A DNA stretch of 64,000 nucleotides from Rhizobium phaseoli (GCF_010668805.1 NZ_WUFT01000012.1:172385-236384); one strand, 5' to 3'. Shown: positions 53,235 to 62,704, numbered from the stretch's first letter. Translations and numbers: made by a program. Notes: generated from the letters alone by a model not told the origin.

Positions 53235-54062
53235 ATGACCGCATCCTCCGTGTCGACACCTTCGAGACCATTGCCGGTACTCCGCCTAATCCTGCTCTGC
53301 GGCTGGTACTCCTTGATGGCAGGGATTTTTCTATGGTCAGTCCACCCGATCGCGTACTACAGTTGGGACCTCACCGCTGTCCTTATGTGTCTGTTGTGGT
53401 TTTCGGGTCCGCTTGTGGCTTTTGCCATTTCGGCCGGTGCACTTATTCTGGATCAACCGGCTTCTCGCTTAATGAAGCGAGCCGTCGCTGCGCACTTCGG
53501 GATGAGTCTGGTTGTTGCTCTAATGGTATCGGTGACGGATCAGTTTGGTTTCGCCATCTGGTTGTTTATGTTGCTGGCTGGGCTGGTCGATCTGCCGATC
53601 CTTGCGCTCGCGCCAGGCAGGATCGATAGCCCGAGGGTGGTCAAACTGCTACACATGGTGGTTGTGTCGTCAGTTGCTGGACCTATTGCCGGCCTATTTC
53701 TTTGGTCTGCCCTCAACATTACGATTGTGGAGTGGCGTGCACTCGCGGTCGCCGGCTCACATCCCTATTGCGTGCAGGTGCCCGAGGCTTATCCCTTACG
53801 GTACAAGGCAGTCACACAACGGGCTGAAATGGCGGGTTTGAGGATGCAGACACCGTTTACAAACGGCGGTGGTTCCACCGACTACCAGGTCGCGTTTCAC
53901 GCAGTGCTCGTGGTCAGGAAGGGTGGCGGGGACCAGTTCTACAACTGGTCCTACTTCGCTCAGAACTTCGTCCCCGTTTCCGACCGTGCGATAAACGGAC
54001 TTGCTCTTCGTCGCGCTGATTGTGAGCCAATCGTTGCTTTTTTCGACGAGCTTAATCGTTAA
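53235..54062 (+). CDS. Polytopic membrane protein of unknown function
   Basis: The 275-residue protein has about five hydrophobic segments (about 15-38, 45-72, 85-108, 112-128, 140-162) followed by a soluble domain (about 170-275, PYCVQVPEAYPLRYKAVTQR). I recognise no family. Its base composition is lower in GC than the flanking operon, and it sits in a 0.92-kb segment between 58-bp direct repeats, which points to acquisition by insertion. The ATG at 53235 follows GTCAAAGAAAC, a weak ribosome site. No partner gene is visible. Confidence 0.65.
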   Translation: MTASSVSTPSRPLPVLRLILLCGWYSLMAGIFLWSVHPIAYYSWDLTAVLMCLLWFSGPLVAFAISAGALILDQPASRLMKRAVAAHFGMSLVVALMVSVTDQFGFAIWLFMLLAGLVDLPILALAPGRIDSPRVVKLLHMVVVSSVAGPIAGLFLWSALNITIVEWRALAVAGSHPYCVQVPEAYPLRYKAVTQRAEMAGLRMQTPFTNGGGSTDYQVAFHAVLVVRKGGGDQFYNWSYFAQNFVPVSDRAINGLALRRADCEPIVAFFDELNR

Positions 54063-54101
54063 CGGTTAAGCTGAGGGCCGCGGTCTTCACCTGATGCCTA
54101 C

Positions 54102-54159
54102 ACCAAAGCGCCGTGGGATGAACCTACATCGCCGGGCTGAAATCCGCCGCCAGCACCGC
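54102..54159. repeat. 58-bp direct repeat, right copy
   Basis: It starts ACCAAAGCGCCGTGGGATGA and matches 53125-53182 at 56 of 58 positions. It still encodes TKAPWDEPTSPG-stop on the plus strand, with no gene in front of it, and the last residues of the ABC ATPase on the minus strand. Confidence 0.9.
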
Positions 54160-54936
54160 CTCCTTCAGCGCGCGCGAATAGGGATGCTGCGGATTGTCCA
54201 GCACGGGGCGGGCCTGGCCCCGTTCGACGATTTCGCCCTTGCGCATGATGATGATGTTGTCGCTGACGTAATAGGCGGTGGCCAGATCATGGGTGATGTA
54301 GATGATCGACAGCCCGAGTTCGCTTTTCAGCCGGCCGAAGAGGTTGACGATCGCCATGCGCAGCGAGGCGTCGACCATCGAGACCGGCTCGTCGGCGACC
54401 AGCAGGCGGGGCTGCGGGATCAGCGCGCGGGCAATGGCGACGCGCTGAAGCTGGCCGCCGGAGAGTTCGTGGGGGAAGCGGCCTTTCACTTCTTCAAGCG
54501 TCAGGCCGACGTGCACGAGGGCGGCATCGGCCATACGCTCCGCTTCTTTGCGGTCTATGCGTTCTCCAGGGCCTGACAGATTGCGGGCGGTCTCGAATAG
54601 GTAACGGTCGACCCGCTTCAGCGGATTGAAGGCTTCAAACGGGTTCTGCAGAACCGGCTGGACCTCCTTCATGAAGGCCTTGCGTTCGGATCGGCTATGG
54701 ATGGAGACGGTTTTGCCGGAGAATTCCAGCTGCCCTTCCGTCGGTTCGGTCTGCCCCAGGATCATCGCCGCAATCGTCGATTTGCCCGAGCCGGATTCGC
54801 CGACGATCGACAGGATCTCCGGTTCCTCGCCCAGTTCGAAGCTGACATCCTTGACCGCCGTAACCAGGCGCCGGCCGAGCATGCCGCCCTGCCGATAGAT
54901 TTTCGTGACATGCGAGAGGCTGAGCAGAGCGGTCAA
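54124..54936 (-). CDS. ABC transporter ATP-binding protein (OppF/DppF type)
   Basis: The 270-residue ATPase has Walker A GESGSGKST, signature LSGGQLQR, Walker B LLVADEPVSMVDA and switch His in YITHDLATAY. It starts at TTG 54936 with GGGAG upstream and overlaps the preceding gene stop by 4 bases. It is the last gene of the operon whose binding protein and GH51 enzyme point to arabino-oligosaccharide uptake. Its 3' end lies in the right copy of the 58-bp repeat, so the C-terminus EAVLAADFSPAM is encoded by repeated sequence. Confidence 0.92.
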   Translation of the reverse strand: MTALLSLSHVTKIYRQGGMLGRRLVTAVKDVSFELGEEPEILSIVGESGSGKSTIAAMILGQTEPTEGQLEFSGKTVSIHSRSERKAFMKEVQPVLQNPFEAFNPLKRVDRYLFETARNLSGPGERIDRKEAERMADAALVHVGLTLEEVKGRFPHELSGGQLQRVAIARALIPQPRLLVADEPVSMVDASLRMAIVNLFGRLKSELGLSIIYITHDLATAYYVSDNIIIMRKGEIVERGQARPVLDNPQHPYSRALKEAVLAADFSPAM

Positions 54937-55922
54937 AGCTGATCTCCCGTAACTGCAAAACAGGCCACACGGCGCTCCGGCTCGACGGTGACCAAAGGTG
55001 GCACCTTCTGCGAGCAGATATCCATGCGTTTCGGACAGCGCGGGTGAAACCGGCAGCCTTCCGGCGGCATGGCAAGGTTTGGCGGACGGCCCTCCAGCGA
55101 GGGCCTGGTCGTCGCATCGCCGATGCGCGGCAGGCTGCCGACCAGGTGCTGCGTATAGGGATGCAGCGGCTTGCTGAAAAGTTTGGCGGTCGGCGCTTCC
55201 TCGACCAGACGCCCGGCATAGACGATGCCGATGCGGTCGGAGACCGTGGCGTGAACGCCCATATCATGGGTGACGAACAGGAAGGACGAGCCCATCTCGC
55301 GCTGGATTTCGCGGATCATCGACAGCACGTCGCGCTGAACGATGACGTCGAGCGCCGTCGTCGGTTCGTCGGCGATTATGAACTCCGGCGTCAGGATGGT
55401 GGCGAGCGCAATGGTCATGCGCTGGCGCATGCCGCCTGATAGTTCATGCGGATAGGCGTCGAGCAGATGCGGATCGAGCTTCAGCCGCTGCAGATGGGCG
55501 GCGACTTTTTCGAAAAATATATCCTTGCCGACCGGCATGTGGCGAAAGGCGAAATCGGTGAAGGAATGGCGGATCCGGCGCACCGGATTGAGCACGTTCA
55601 TCGATCCCTGCATGATATAGGACAGATGCTTCCAGCGCAGCGCCATGCGCTCCTCCGGCTTCATCGCATAAATATCCTGGGTGCCGCCGGCAAAATGGAA
55701 TTTCACGCTTCCCGATACGACCCGCAGCGGCGGCCGGATGGCGCCGGCGATGGTTTTGATCAGGGTGGTCTTGCCGCTGCTCGATTCACCGGCAACGCCA
55801 TAGACCTCGCCGCGGCCGATCGTCAGGCTGATATCGTCGACGGCGCGCACCTCGCGATCGACGCCATAGAGGAAGGCACGGTAATAGGCTTTCAGATTCT
55901 CGATTTCGACCAAAGGCTCCAT
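54933..55922 (-). CDS. ABC transporter ATP-binding protein (OppD/DppD type)
   Basis: The 329-residue ATPase has Walker A GESSSGKTT, signature LSGGMRQR, Walker B FIIADEPTTALDV, and the peptide-family C-terminal CxxRCP-type extension (CRFHPRCPKRMDICSQKVPP) that often carries an iron-sulphur cluster. The ATG at 55922 lies one base after the permease stop. It works with the OppF-type ATPase and the two permeases as one importer. Confidence 0.93.
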   Translation of the reverse strand: MEPLVEIENLKAYYRAFLYGVDREVRAVDDISLTIGRGEVYGVAGESSSGKTTLIKTIAGAIRPPLRVVSGSVKFHFAGGTQDIYAMKPEERMALRWKHLSYIMQGSMNVLNPVRRIRHSFTDFAFRHMPVGKDIFFEKVAAHLQRLKLDPHLLDAYPHELSGGMRQRMTIALATILTPEFIIADEPTTALDVIVQRDVLSMIREIQREMGSSFLFVTHDMGVHATVSDRIGIVYAGRLVEEAPTAKLFSKPLHPYTQHLVGSLPRIGDATTRPSLEGRPPNLAMPPEGCRFHPRCPKRMDICSQKVPPLVTVEPERRVACFAVTGDQL

Positions 55923-55923
55923 G

Positions 55924-56781
55924 CTAACTTCCCATCCGGTTCAGCCGGCTGCGCGGATCATTGTATTCGTTCATCGACATCGACAGCAGGAAGAGCGCCA
56001 GGAAGAGAACGACGATCGCGGCGACGGGTGCTGCCACCCACCACCATACGCCTGATATCAGCGCCGAATGCGCATTGGCCCAGTAGATCATCATGCCCAT
56101 GGTCGGCGTCTCGATATCGGTGAAGCCGAGCACCGACAGGGTGATCTCCATGCCGATCGACCAGATCATGTTGTTCATCGTGGTGGCGAAGACGATCGGC
56201 AGAACATAGGGCAGGTGCTCCTCGGCGAGGATCTTGCGCATGCTCATGCCGGAATAGACGCTCTGGGTGGTAAACGGCCTGCTCTTCAGGCCGATCGCCA
56301 CCGAGCGGATCAGGCGCGCATCGTAGGACCAGCCGAGCGAGGCCATGATGACGATCAGCGCGGTCCAGGTCATGCTGTCCTTCAGCACGAAATAGAACAG
56401 GATCAGCAGCGGAAACTGCGGGATGACCATGACGCTGTCGTTGATGGCCATCAGTACCCGGTCGACCGCGCCGCCGGCATAACCGGCAACCAGGCCGACG
56501 ACCAGCGAGATGATGCGCGACAGAAAGGCAACGCCGATGCCGAAATACAAAGTGTTGCGCAGCGCGGTCGTCAGCTGCCAGAAAACATCCTGGCCACGCG
56601 ATGTCGTGCCGAGCCAGTAATCGCCATCGGGCGGCATGTCGGGCGGCAGCAGATAGATGTCCGTCGGGGCGTAGGGCGAGAAATACGACAGGACGATCAA
56701 TCCGACGATGACGGCAAAGAGCAGCAGGCCGCAGAGGAATTCCATATTCTGGCGGGCGAGGTCACGGATAATGGTAAACAT
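55924..56781 (-). CDS. ABC transporter permease (OppC/DppC type)
   Basis: The 285-residue inner-membrane permease of the peptide/oligosaccharide family has the GTTSRGQDVFWQLTTALRNT hallmark, six transmembrane helices and the EAA segment QSVYSGMSMRKILAEEHLPY. It lies 4 bases downstream of the OppB-type gene. Together they form the import channel of the operon with GH51. Confidence 0.92.
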   Translation of the reverse strand: MFTIIRDLARQNMEFLCGLLLFAVIVGLIVLSYFSPYAPTDIYLLPPDMPPDGDYWLGTTSRGQDVFWQLTTALRNTLYFGIGVAFLSRIISLVVGLVAGYAGGAVDRVLMAINDSVMVIPQFPLLILFYFVLKDSMTWTALIVIMASLGWSYDARLIRSVAIGLKSRPFTTQSVYSGMSMRKILAEEHLPYVLPIVFATTMNNMIWSIGMEITLSVLGFTDIETPTMGMMIYWANAHSALISGVWWWVAAPVAAIVVLFLALFLLSMSMNEYNDPRSRLNRMGS

Positions 56782-56785
56782 GGGC

Positions 56786-57790
56786 CTATTCCACCTTGAT
56801 ACGCGGGTCGATCAGCGGGCTCAGAATGTCGATGATGAACACCGCGGCGGCGACGCCGACGATCGACAAGGCGCTGAGGCCGAGCACCAGGCTGTAATCG
56901 CCGGCATGTACCGCCGAAATCAGCAGGTTGCCGATGCCGGGATAACCGAAGACGATTTCGGTGATGACGGTGCCGTTGAAGATCGCTCCGAGCGACATGG
57001 CAAGCCCGGTGAACTGCGGCACCATGGCATTGCGGGCGATGTAGGAGCGGAGAATTTTCCGCTTCGGCACGCCGCCGAGCTCGGCGAAGACGACGTAATC
57101 ATCGGTGATGATGTTGGACACCAGCGCGCGCATGCCGATCAGCCAGCTGCCGGTTCCGACCAGGATCAACGACAGCGCCGGCAGGATCGAGTGTTCGAGA
57201 ATATCGAGGACCAGGGAAAACGACAGGTCGAGATTGGCGTTCATCTCGTAGCCGCCATTGATCGGCAGCACCGGCCAGAGATAGCCGAACAGGATGAGCA
57301 GCACGAAGGCGAGGATATAATAGGGAATGGGAAGCAGGGCGATGCAGACCAGGCTGACGGCCTTCAGCACCATATTCTTCCGGTAATAGCCGGCGAGCGC
57401 GCCGATCGCATTGCCGAGCACGAAGGTGATCAGGGTGGAGACCGTCATCAGCCCGATCGTCCAGGGCAGCGACCGCAGAATGATGGTGGAAACGGGTGTC
57501 GGAAAAGCCGACAGCGAGGGGCCGAGATCGCCGGTCGCAAGCCGCAGCCAGAAATGCAGATATTGCTGCCAGATCGAACCCTCCATGCCGTAAAGCTCGC
57601 GCAGCGACTGGCGCATCAGTTCGATCGCATTCGGATCGGACTGCCCCATCTGCGTGATGGCGCCGATGCTTTCTTCGACCGGATCGATCGGGGTCAGGTG
57701 GGTGACGAAGAATGTGATGCTGACGCCGAGAAAGACGACCAGCAGAAACTGACCAAACCGCTTCAGCACAAAGATCAGATAGGACGTCAT
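56786..57790 (-). CDS. ABC transporter permease (OppB/DppB type)
   Basis: The 334-residue permease starts MTSYLIFVLKRFGQFLLVVF with the typical first helix, followed by a long periplasmic loop, four more helices and the EAA-like segment FAELGGVPKRKILRSYIARN. The ATG at 57790 follows AGAGAGGAACCACCGCCCT. A pair of GC-rich hairpins separates it from the binding-protein gene upstream. Confidence 0.92.
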   Translation of the reverse strand: MTSYLIFVLKRFGQFLLVVFLGVSITFFVTHLTPIDPVEESIGAITQMGQSDPNAIELMRQSLRELYGMEGSIWQQYLHFWLRLATGDLGPSLSAFPTPVSTIILRSLPWTIGLMTVSTLITFVLGNAIGALAGYYRKNMVLKAVSLVCIALLPIPYYILAFVLLILFGYLWPVLPINGGYEMNANLDLSFSLVLDILEHSILPALSLILVGTGSWLIGMRALVSNIITDDYVVFAELGGVPKRKILRSYIARNAMVPQFTGLAMSLGAIFNGTVITEIVFGYPGIGNLLISAVHAGDYSLVLGLSALSIVGVAAAVFIIDILSPLIDPRIKVE

Positions 57791-57849
57791 AGGGCGGTGG
57801 TTCCTCTCTGGTTTCCTTTCATCGATGGGACGGCATCGATGGGAAAGGA

Positions 57850-57901
57850 TCGGCGGGCAGAGCCCGCCGATAAGGGGCCGGCGCGATGGCTGCGCGCCGG
57901 C
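57850..57901 (-). repeat. Tandem intercistronic hairpins after the binding-protein gene
   Basis: TCGGCGGGC-AGA-GCCCGCCGA (57850-57870) and GCCGGCGCG-ATGGCTG-CGCGCCGGC (57877-57901) are two perfect 9-bp stems without T-runs. As in the agp operon, they most likely shield the binding-protein mRNA so that it exceeds the permease message. Confidence 0.7.
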
Positions 57902-57911
57902 GTTGGGAGGA

Positions 57912-59816
57912 TTATTTCGGTTGAGCCGGCTTCAGTTTGACCATCATCAGCCTGGAGTTGGCCCAATTCGGCACCGGGTCTGTGTAAGGGTCTTTGATCG
58001 TCGGGTAGCCAGTCCAATAGGTCGTGTCCATCGAGGTGAAGACGTTATAGGACATCAGCGGGATCGTCGGCATTTCGCGGGCGGCCAGCTTCAGATAATC
58101 CTTGCCGAGCTCGATGCCCTTGGGATCGTCGGCGCTGATGCCGCGAATGGTCTCGATGATCTTGTCGAGCTCCGGATTGCTCCAGCGCTGCCAGTTGCGC
58201 GGCGGCTGAACGTCACCCTTCTTGGCCACGAACTGCGAGTGCCAGCTGTCGAGGAAGAACGACAGGTCGGGATCGCCGCCCCAGGTCTCGACGCTCCAGG
58301 CAATCGCCACCTGGAAATCCCCAGGCTGGAGTGCCACCTGCCACAGGCTGGTCGTCGGCACCGCTTTGGCGTCGATGCCGAAGGCTGCCCATTGCTGCGC
58401 GATCAGCGTGCCGGCCCGGGTGAAGACAGAGCGCGAGTCGCCCTCCACCGTCATCCGGATCCTGAACGGCTTGCCGTCCGGGGTCATCCATTTGCCGCCG
58501 GCCTTCTTGAAGCCTGCCTTCTCCAGCAGTTCGCCGGCAGCCTTCGGATCCGGTTTCCACCAGCCATAGCCGAATGCCGTGCTGATTGCCTCCGGGTCGG
58601 TCGGGATCTGGTCCTTGAACTTCGGCTGCTTGCGCAGCAGATCGGCGATCTGCTGGCCAATCGTCGGGTCATAAGGCTTGATCTTCTGCTTGCCGGTGTC
58701 GACCTCGAAATCCTTCAGCCAATCCTGCATCGGCGCCTGATAGTCTTTCATGGCGATTGCCGTCGGCGGTACGCCGAGCGCCGACAGCGTCGCAGCGCCG
58801 CGGTAGCTCGCCATGTCGACGGCCTTGATGTCGATCAGCAAGGCCAACGCCCAGCGCACATCAGGATTGTTGAAGGTCGGGTCCTGGGTGTTGAAAATCA
58901 CCGCCGGAAGGGTCGGATCCGGGTGGGCGAAGGGGAAGCCCGGGAACCAGGTCTCGATCGACTTGGATTTTTCCTTGAGGGTGAACATGCCCTCAGGGGT
59001 ATTGTCGTGGATGATATCGAGATTGTGCTCGAGCTGAGCGATGGTGCGTTTATCCGGAGGGCCGGGATCGGTGTAGGTCACATATTTCGGGGCCGGCTCA
59101 CCGAAGCGCGCCAGCGATGTTTTCTGCCAGTCCTCACGTTTTTCCCAGGTGTACCATTTGCCCTGGGGATCATAGGCCTTGAGCTTGTAGGCGCCGAGCG
59201 AGACGGGGTTGGCGAAATCATAGCGGATCGGATCGGCGACCTTTTCGAACACATGCTTGGGCATGATCCAGGCGCCGTTCCAGCGCACGGTGAACAGGGC
59301 GTGGAAGCGCGAATTGGGCTTCTTCAGCTTGAACACCACCGTCTGGGGATCGGTCGCCTCGACGCTTGCCACCTGCACCGAGAAGGCAGCACTCCAGACC
59401 ATGCCGGGATGATCCATCTGCGTCTTGACGGTGTAGACCACGTCGTCGGCCGTGAACTCGACGCCGTCGCTCCAGAAGAGCCCCTTGCGCAGTTTCACGG
59501 TCATCTCGGTGAAGTCGGCATTATATTGCGGCTTGTCGGCGGCCAGCGAACTGTCCCAGCTCGAGCCGCCAAGCCCTTGTTCGGGGTCGATATACCAGAG
59601 CGTATCCATGGTCAGCTGCTGCAGGCCGGTGGAAACACCGCCGCCGCCATTGACCCAGATATTGAACCAGCCCGGATTCTTGATCGTCCCTTCCGGATTT
59701 TCGACGATGAGCGTCTCCTTGCGCGGCAAGGAGGTATAGTCATCGGCCTTGGCCGCCGCTGTCAGGCCGAGTGCGGCCAGCGCGACGCCAAATGCGAGCC
59801 TCTTCCACTGTTGCAT
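57912..59816 (-). CDS. Family-5 periplasmic binding protein, arabino-oligosaccharide type (inferred)
   Basis: The 634-residue solute-binding protein of family 5 has a signal peptide (MQQWKRLAFGVALAALGLTA, cleaved after AKA). LRKGLFWSDGVEFTADDVVY is the family-5 signature. The ATG at 59816 follows CTAGGGAGGAGTTC. It lies between a GH51 arabinofuranosidase gene and two permease genes on the same strand, which suggests capture of arabinan-derived oligosaccharides; the sugar specificity itself cannot be read from the protein. Confidence 0.88.
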   Translation of the reverse strand: MQQWKRLAFGVALAALGLTAAAKADDYTSLPRKETLIVENPEGTIKNPGWFNIWVNGGGGVSTGLQQLTMDTLWYIDPEQGLGGSSWDSSLAADKPQYNADFTEMTVKLRKGLFWSDGVEFTADDVVYTVKTQMDHPGMVWSAAFSVQVASVEATDPQTVVFKLKKPNSRFHALFTVRWNGAWIMPKHVFEKVADPIRYDFANPVSLGAYKLKAYDPQGKWYTWEKREDWQKTSLARFGEPAPKYVTYTDPGPPDKRTIAQLEHNLDIIHDNTPEGMFTLKEKSKSIETWFPGFPFAHPDPTLPAVIFNTQDPTFNNPDVRWALALLIDIKAVDMASYRGAATLSALGVPPTAIAMKDYQAPMQDWLKDFEVDTGKQKIKPYDPTIGQQIADLLRKQPKFKDQIPTDPEAISTAFGYGWWKPDPKAAGELLEKAGFKKAGGKWMTPDGKPFRIRMTVEGDSRSVFTRAGTLIAQQWAAFGIDAKAVPTTSLWQVALQPGDFQVAIAWSVETWGGDPDLSFFLDSWHSQFVAKKGDVQPPRNWQRWSNPELDKIIETIRGISADDPKGIELGKDYLKLAAREMPTIPLMSYNVFTSMDTTYWTGYPTIKDPYTDPVPNWANSRLMMVKLKPAQPK

Positions 59817-60019
59817 GAACTCCTCCCTAGAAAGCGACGATGCGGCGGCCGCAAAGGCACGCATGGGCACGTCGCGGTTGTCGGTTCGCGAAAGCATCAG
59901 GACTTGAAACACTCAAGGTCCAAGGCTCTAGCGAACCATCCCTCCAACCCGCCTGCCTCCTCGCAGTCGAGCCGAACCTTTTCAGCCGGGGCCCTATGGG
60001 GCTTACCCGGCGGCGGCTG

Positions 60020-61528
60020 TCAGACCGACAGCCGAATGACGTTGTAGGACAGCGGCTTCAGCGCCGCCCGCAACCTGCCGTCCTCGATCTTCGCAGTCTG
60101 GACATTGACCGGCGCGACCGTGTCTTGCCGCGCAGCCGTGTTGACGGCTAGCAGATCGCGATGGGTCATCTCCACCTGCTCGATGACGCTGGCGGTCCCA
60201 AAACCTTCCAGGCGCACATCGAGATCCAGTGCCGTCTGCGGATGGCGGTTGACGGCAAAGAAGGTCAGCGTCTTGCCATCCTCGGAATGGACGGCCGAGA
60301 CGTCGAGATAGGGGACGTCGTTTTCCTCGTCGCTGTCATAGGTCGGGCCATCGACGACCAGCTGCAGGGCCGATCCACGGCCATACCGGGAGGCGTAGTA
60401 GAAGGGGTAATAGATCGTCTGGCGCCAGGCGGCCCCGCCGTCGTCGGTCATGATCGGCGCGATGACGTTGACGAGCTGGGCGATGCAGGCGATGCGCACC
60501 CGGTCGGAGCGGCGGATGAAGGTATTCAGGATACCGCCGACCTGCAGCACATCCTCGAAATTATAGACGTCCTCAAGCAGATGCGGCGCATCCGGCCACT
60601 CGTCGCGCGCCAGGATTTCCTTGTCCTGCTGGTTGGAATGATACCAGACGTTCCATTCATCGAAGGAAATGCCGATCGTCTTCTTCGAGCGCTTCTTCGC
60701 CTTGATGTAGTCGATCACGCCGCCGATCGTGGTGATGTAGCGGTCGAGCTTGGTCGCCCGGGCGAGATAATTGAGGGTATTCTTCTCGCGGTTGGCGAAA
60801 TACATATGCAGCGAGATGTGGTCGGCGCTGTCGTAGCACTGCTCGAGGACTTGAGCCTCCCAATCCGGATAGGTCGCCATATCGGAATTGGACGAGCCGC
60901 AGACCACCAGTTCCAGCGACTTGTCGAAGCCGCGCATGGCTTTTGCCGTCTCGTCCGCCAACCGGCCATATTCATAGGCCGATTTGTGGCCGACCTGCCA
61001 GGGACCGTCCATCTCATTGCCGAGACACCACAATTTGACATCGTGCGGATCGGCCCAGCCGTGCTTGCGGCGCAGATCGGAATAGTAGGTGCCGCCGGGA
61101 TGATTGCAATATTCCAGGAAATTGCGGGCCGCATCCAGGCCGCGTGAGCCGAGATTGACGGCGAGCATCGGCTTGGTGTTGGCCTTCTTGCACCAGTCGA
61201 CGAATTCGTTGACGCCGATCTGATTGGCTTCACGGGTGCGCCAGGCAAGGTCGAGGCGAACCGGGCGCTCCGAGCGCGGGCCGACGCCATCTTCCCAATT
61301 ATAGGCCGAAACGAAGTTGCCGCCGGGGTAACGGCAGTAGGGCGTGTCGAGATCACGCACCAGATCAAGCACATCGCGGCGGAAGCCGTCCTCGTCGGCT
61401 GTGGGATGTCCGGGCTCATAAATGCCGCCGTAGATCGCTCTGCCGAGATGCTCGAGAAATGAACTGTAGAGCCTGGCGTCAATGGTCGCGATGCGGAAAT
61501 CGCGGTGGGCAACGACATTGGTTTTCAA
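60020..61528 (-). CDS. abfA: Alpha-L-arabinofuranosidase, GH51
   Basis: The 502-residue GH51 enzyme removes terminal L-arabinofuranosyl residues by a retaining mechanism. The acid/base is Glu172 in WCLGNEMDGPWQ and the nucleophile Glu291 in SFDEWNVWY; SRGLDAARNFLEYCNHPGGT is another family segment. No signal peptide, so it acts in the cytoplasm on imported oligosaccharides. It starts at a TTG (61528) with CGGGAGGATCCG upstream. It lies 203 bases upstream of the binding-protein gene and 208 downstream of the ArsR-like regulator. Confidence 0.93.
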   Translation of the reverse strand: MKTNVVAHRDFRIATIDARLYSSFLEHLGRAIYGGIYEPGHPTADEDGFRRDVLDLVRDLDTPYCRYPGGNFVSAYNWEDGVGPRSERPVRLDLAWRTREANQIGVNEFVDWCKKANTKPMLAVNLGSRGLDAARNFLEYCNHPGGTYYSDLRRKHGWADPHDVKLWCLGNEMDGPWQVGHKSAYEYGRLADETAKAMRGFDKSLELVVCGSSNSDMATYPDWEAQVLEQCYDSADHISLHMYFANREKNTLNYLARATKLDRYITTIGGVIDYIKAKKRSKKTIGISFDEWNVWYHSNQQDKEILARDEWPDAPHLLEDVYNFEDVLQVGGILNTFIRRSDRVRIACIAQLVNVIAPIMTDDGGAAWRQTIYYPFYYASRYGRGSALQLVVDGPTYDSDEENDVPYLDVSAVHSEDGKTLTFFAVNRHPQTALDLDVRLEGFGTASVIEQVEMTHRDLLAVNTAARQDTVAPVNVQTAKIEDGRLRAALKPLSYNVIRLSV

Positions 61529-61736
61529 CGGATCCTCCCGTTTATGTATCAGAAATTTTGTTTTCTTGCCTCCAACTTGATATCAGGAATGTCGTTCTGT
61601 CAACCGACCGGCGTTTTTAATCATACTAATGAATTTTTCTGAAAAATTATTTAATTACAATTGTTTGGCTATATTTCATGAGTCGCTAATTTGAAAAAGA
61701 AATGAAATTCAAAATCACGATTTATGATATCGATTT
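61529..61736. other. AT-rich spacer between regulator and arabinofuranosidase genes
   Basis: These 208 bases are unusually AT-rich (TTTAATCATACTAATGAATT and a TTATTTAATTACAATTG stretch) compared with the rest of the window. No gene is visible. It is the likely promoter region of the abfA-ABC operon. Confidence 0.55.
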
Positions 61737-62663
61737 TTAGACATGCAGCCGCATGATGATATCGCGGCCGTGATTTCCAAAGCTGCGGCCGAAAATATTG
61801 ACGCCGCCGGTATGGCCGGCATTCTCGGCGATGCCGACGCGCAGGCGGATGGAGGAGTGCTGGCCGAGCGCCAGATCGCCGAGCGTGACGTTCGATGCGG
61901 CGACACCGTCGATGAAGGTTCCGCGCGTCGAGATCCGCCAGGTCTTCATCATCCCATATTGCGAGCCTTCGAGCTTCCACCAGGCCGGCGTGAAGGCGCC
62001 GCGTTTATCGCCATAGTCGCCGGGCGAGGTCCAGGTGCCGATCGCCATGCCGTTGACCCACAGCGTGATGTCAGAAGGCCAGTCCGCATTGGTGCCAGGC
62101 ACCTCAGACGACAGCTCCATCGAAAATTCGATGGCGCGGATATCCTTGTTCAACACCTTGGCATTGTTGGGGAATTTATACTCGACATAGCCTCGTCCGA
62201 ACCAGACGAGCCCGGCCTGCATGCGCTGCGGATCAAGGAAATAGTCGGGCACATCGAGAGGGCCGATGACGCTCTCGGTGGAGCACAGGCCGCATGGCGC
62301 ATGCACGTCGCAGCTGGTGTAGAGCCCGACCGGCATCTCGACTTCGATGATATTGTTGGCCCGTTGGGCTGCACTTTCCTCAAAGCTGATCAGGATTTCG
62401 CTATAGACCGCCGAGCAGATCTTCTGGTTTCCCTTGCGGGCCTTGGCCAGTCGCGACTCGACCAGCCCGGCCTCTTCCAGGATCTGGATGCCGGTGGCGA
62501 CGGTCGATTGCGGCAGCGAAAGCGCCTGGGCGATATCGTTGATATTCGTCGGCCCTTTGGCGCAGAGCAGCTTCAGCATCTCAACCCGCGCCGGCGCCGA
62601 AAGCGCCCGTATCGCCGTATTATTCTCACCGGCGGCAATCGTCAAAAACGAACGTTCCATCAT
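61737..62663 (-). CDS. ArsR-type winged-helix regulator with a sugar-sensor-like C-terminal domain
   Basis: The 308-residue protein has an N-terminal ArsR-like winged helix (about 15-85, LSAPARVEMLKLLCAKGPTN, INDIAQALSLPQSTVATGIQ), a Cys-rich linker (YTSCDVHAPCGLCSTES) and a C-terminal beta-sandwich-like domain (about 150-305, DWPSDITLWVNGMAIGTWTS, GGVNIFGRSFGNHGRDIIMR). This architecture occurs next to hemicellulose-use genes in several bacteria. It probably represses or activates the abfA-ABC operon downstream. Tandem ATGs at 62663 and 62660. An inverted repeat lies 10 bases upstream. Confidence 0.8.
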   Translation of the reverse strand: MMERSFLTIAAGENNTAIRALSAPARVEMLKLLCAKGPTNINDIAQALSLPQSTVATGIQILEEAGLVESRLAKARKGNQKICSAVYSEILISFEESAAQRANNIIEVEMPVGLYTSCDVHAPCGLCSTESVIGPLDVPDYFLDPQRMQAGLVWFGRGYVEYKFPNNAKVLNKDIRAIEFSMELSSEVPGTNADWPSDITLWVNGMAIGTWTSPGDYGDKRGAFTPAWWKLEGSQYGMMKTWRISTRGTFIDGVAASNVTLGDLALGQHSSIRLRVGIAENAGHTGGVNIFGRSFGNHGRDIIMRLHV

Positions 62664-62672
62664 TCCCCCAAG

Positions 62673-62704
62673 AATTCTCGGAGAAATGATGTATATCGAG
62701 AATT
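62673..62704. promoter_or_regulatory. Inverted-repeat operator of the ArsR-like regulator
   Basis: AATTCTCG (62673-62680) and CGAGAATT (62697-62704) are 8-bp inverted copies 16 bases apart, just upstream of the regulator start. Binding by the regulator to its own promoter is the simplest reading. Confidence 0.5.
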
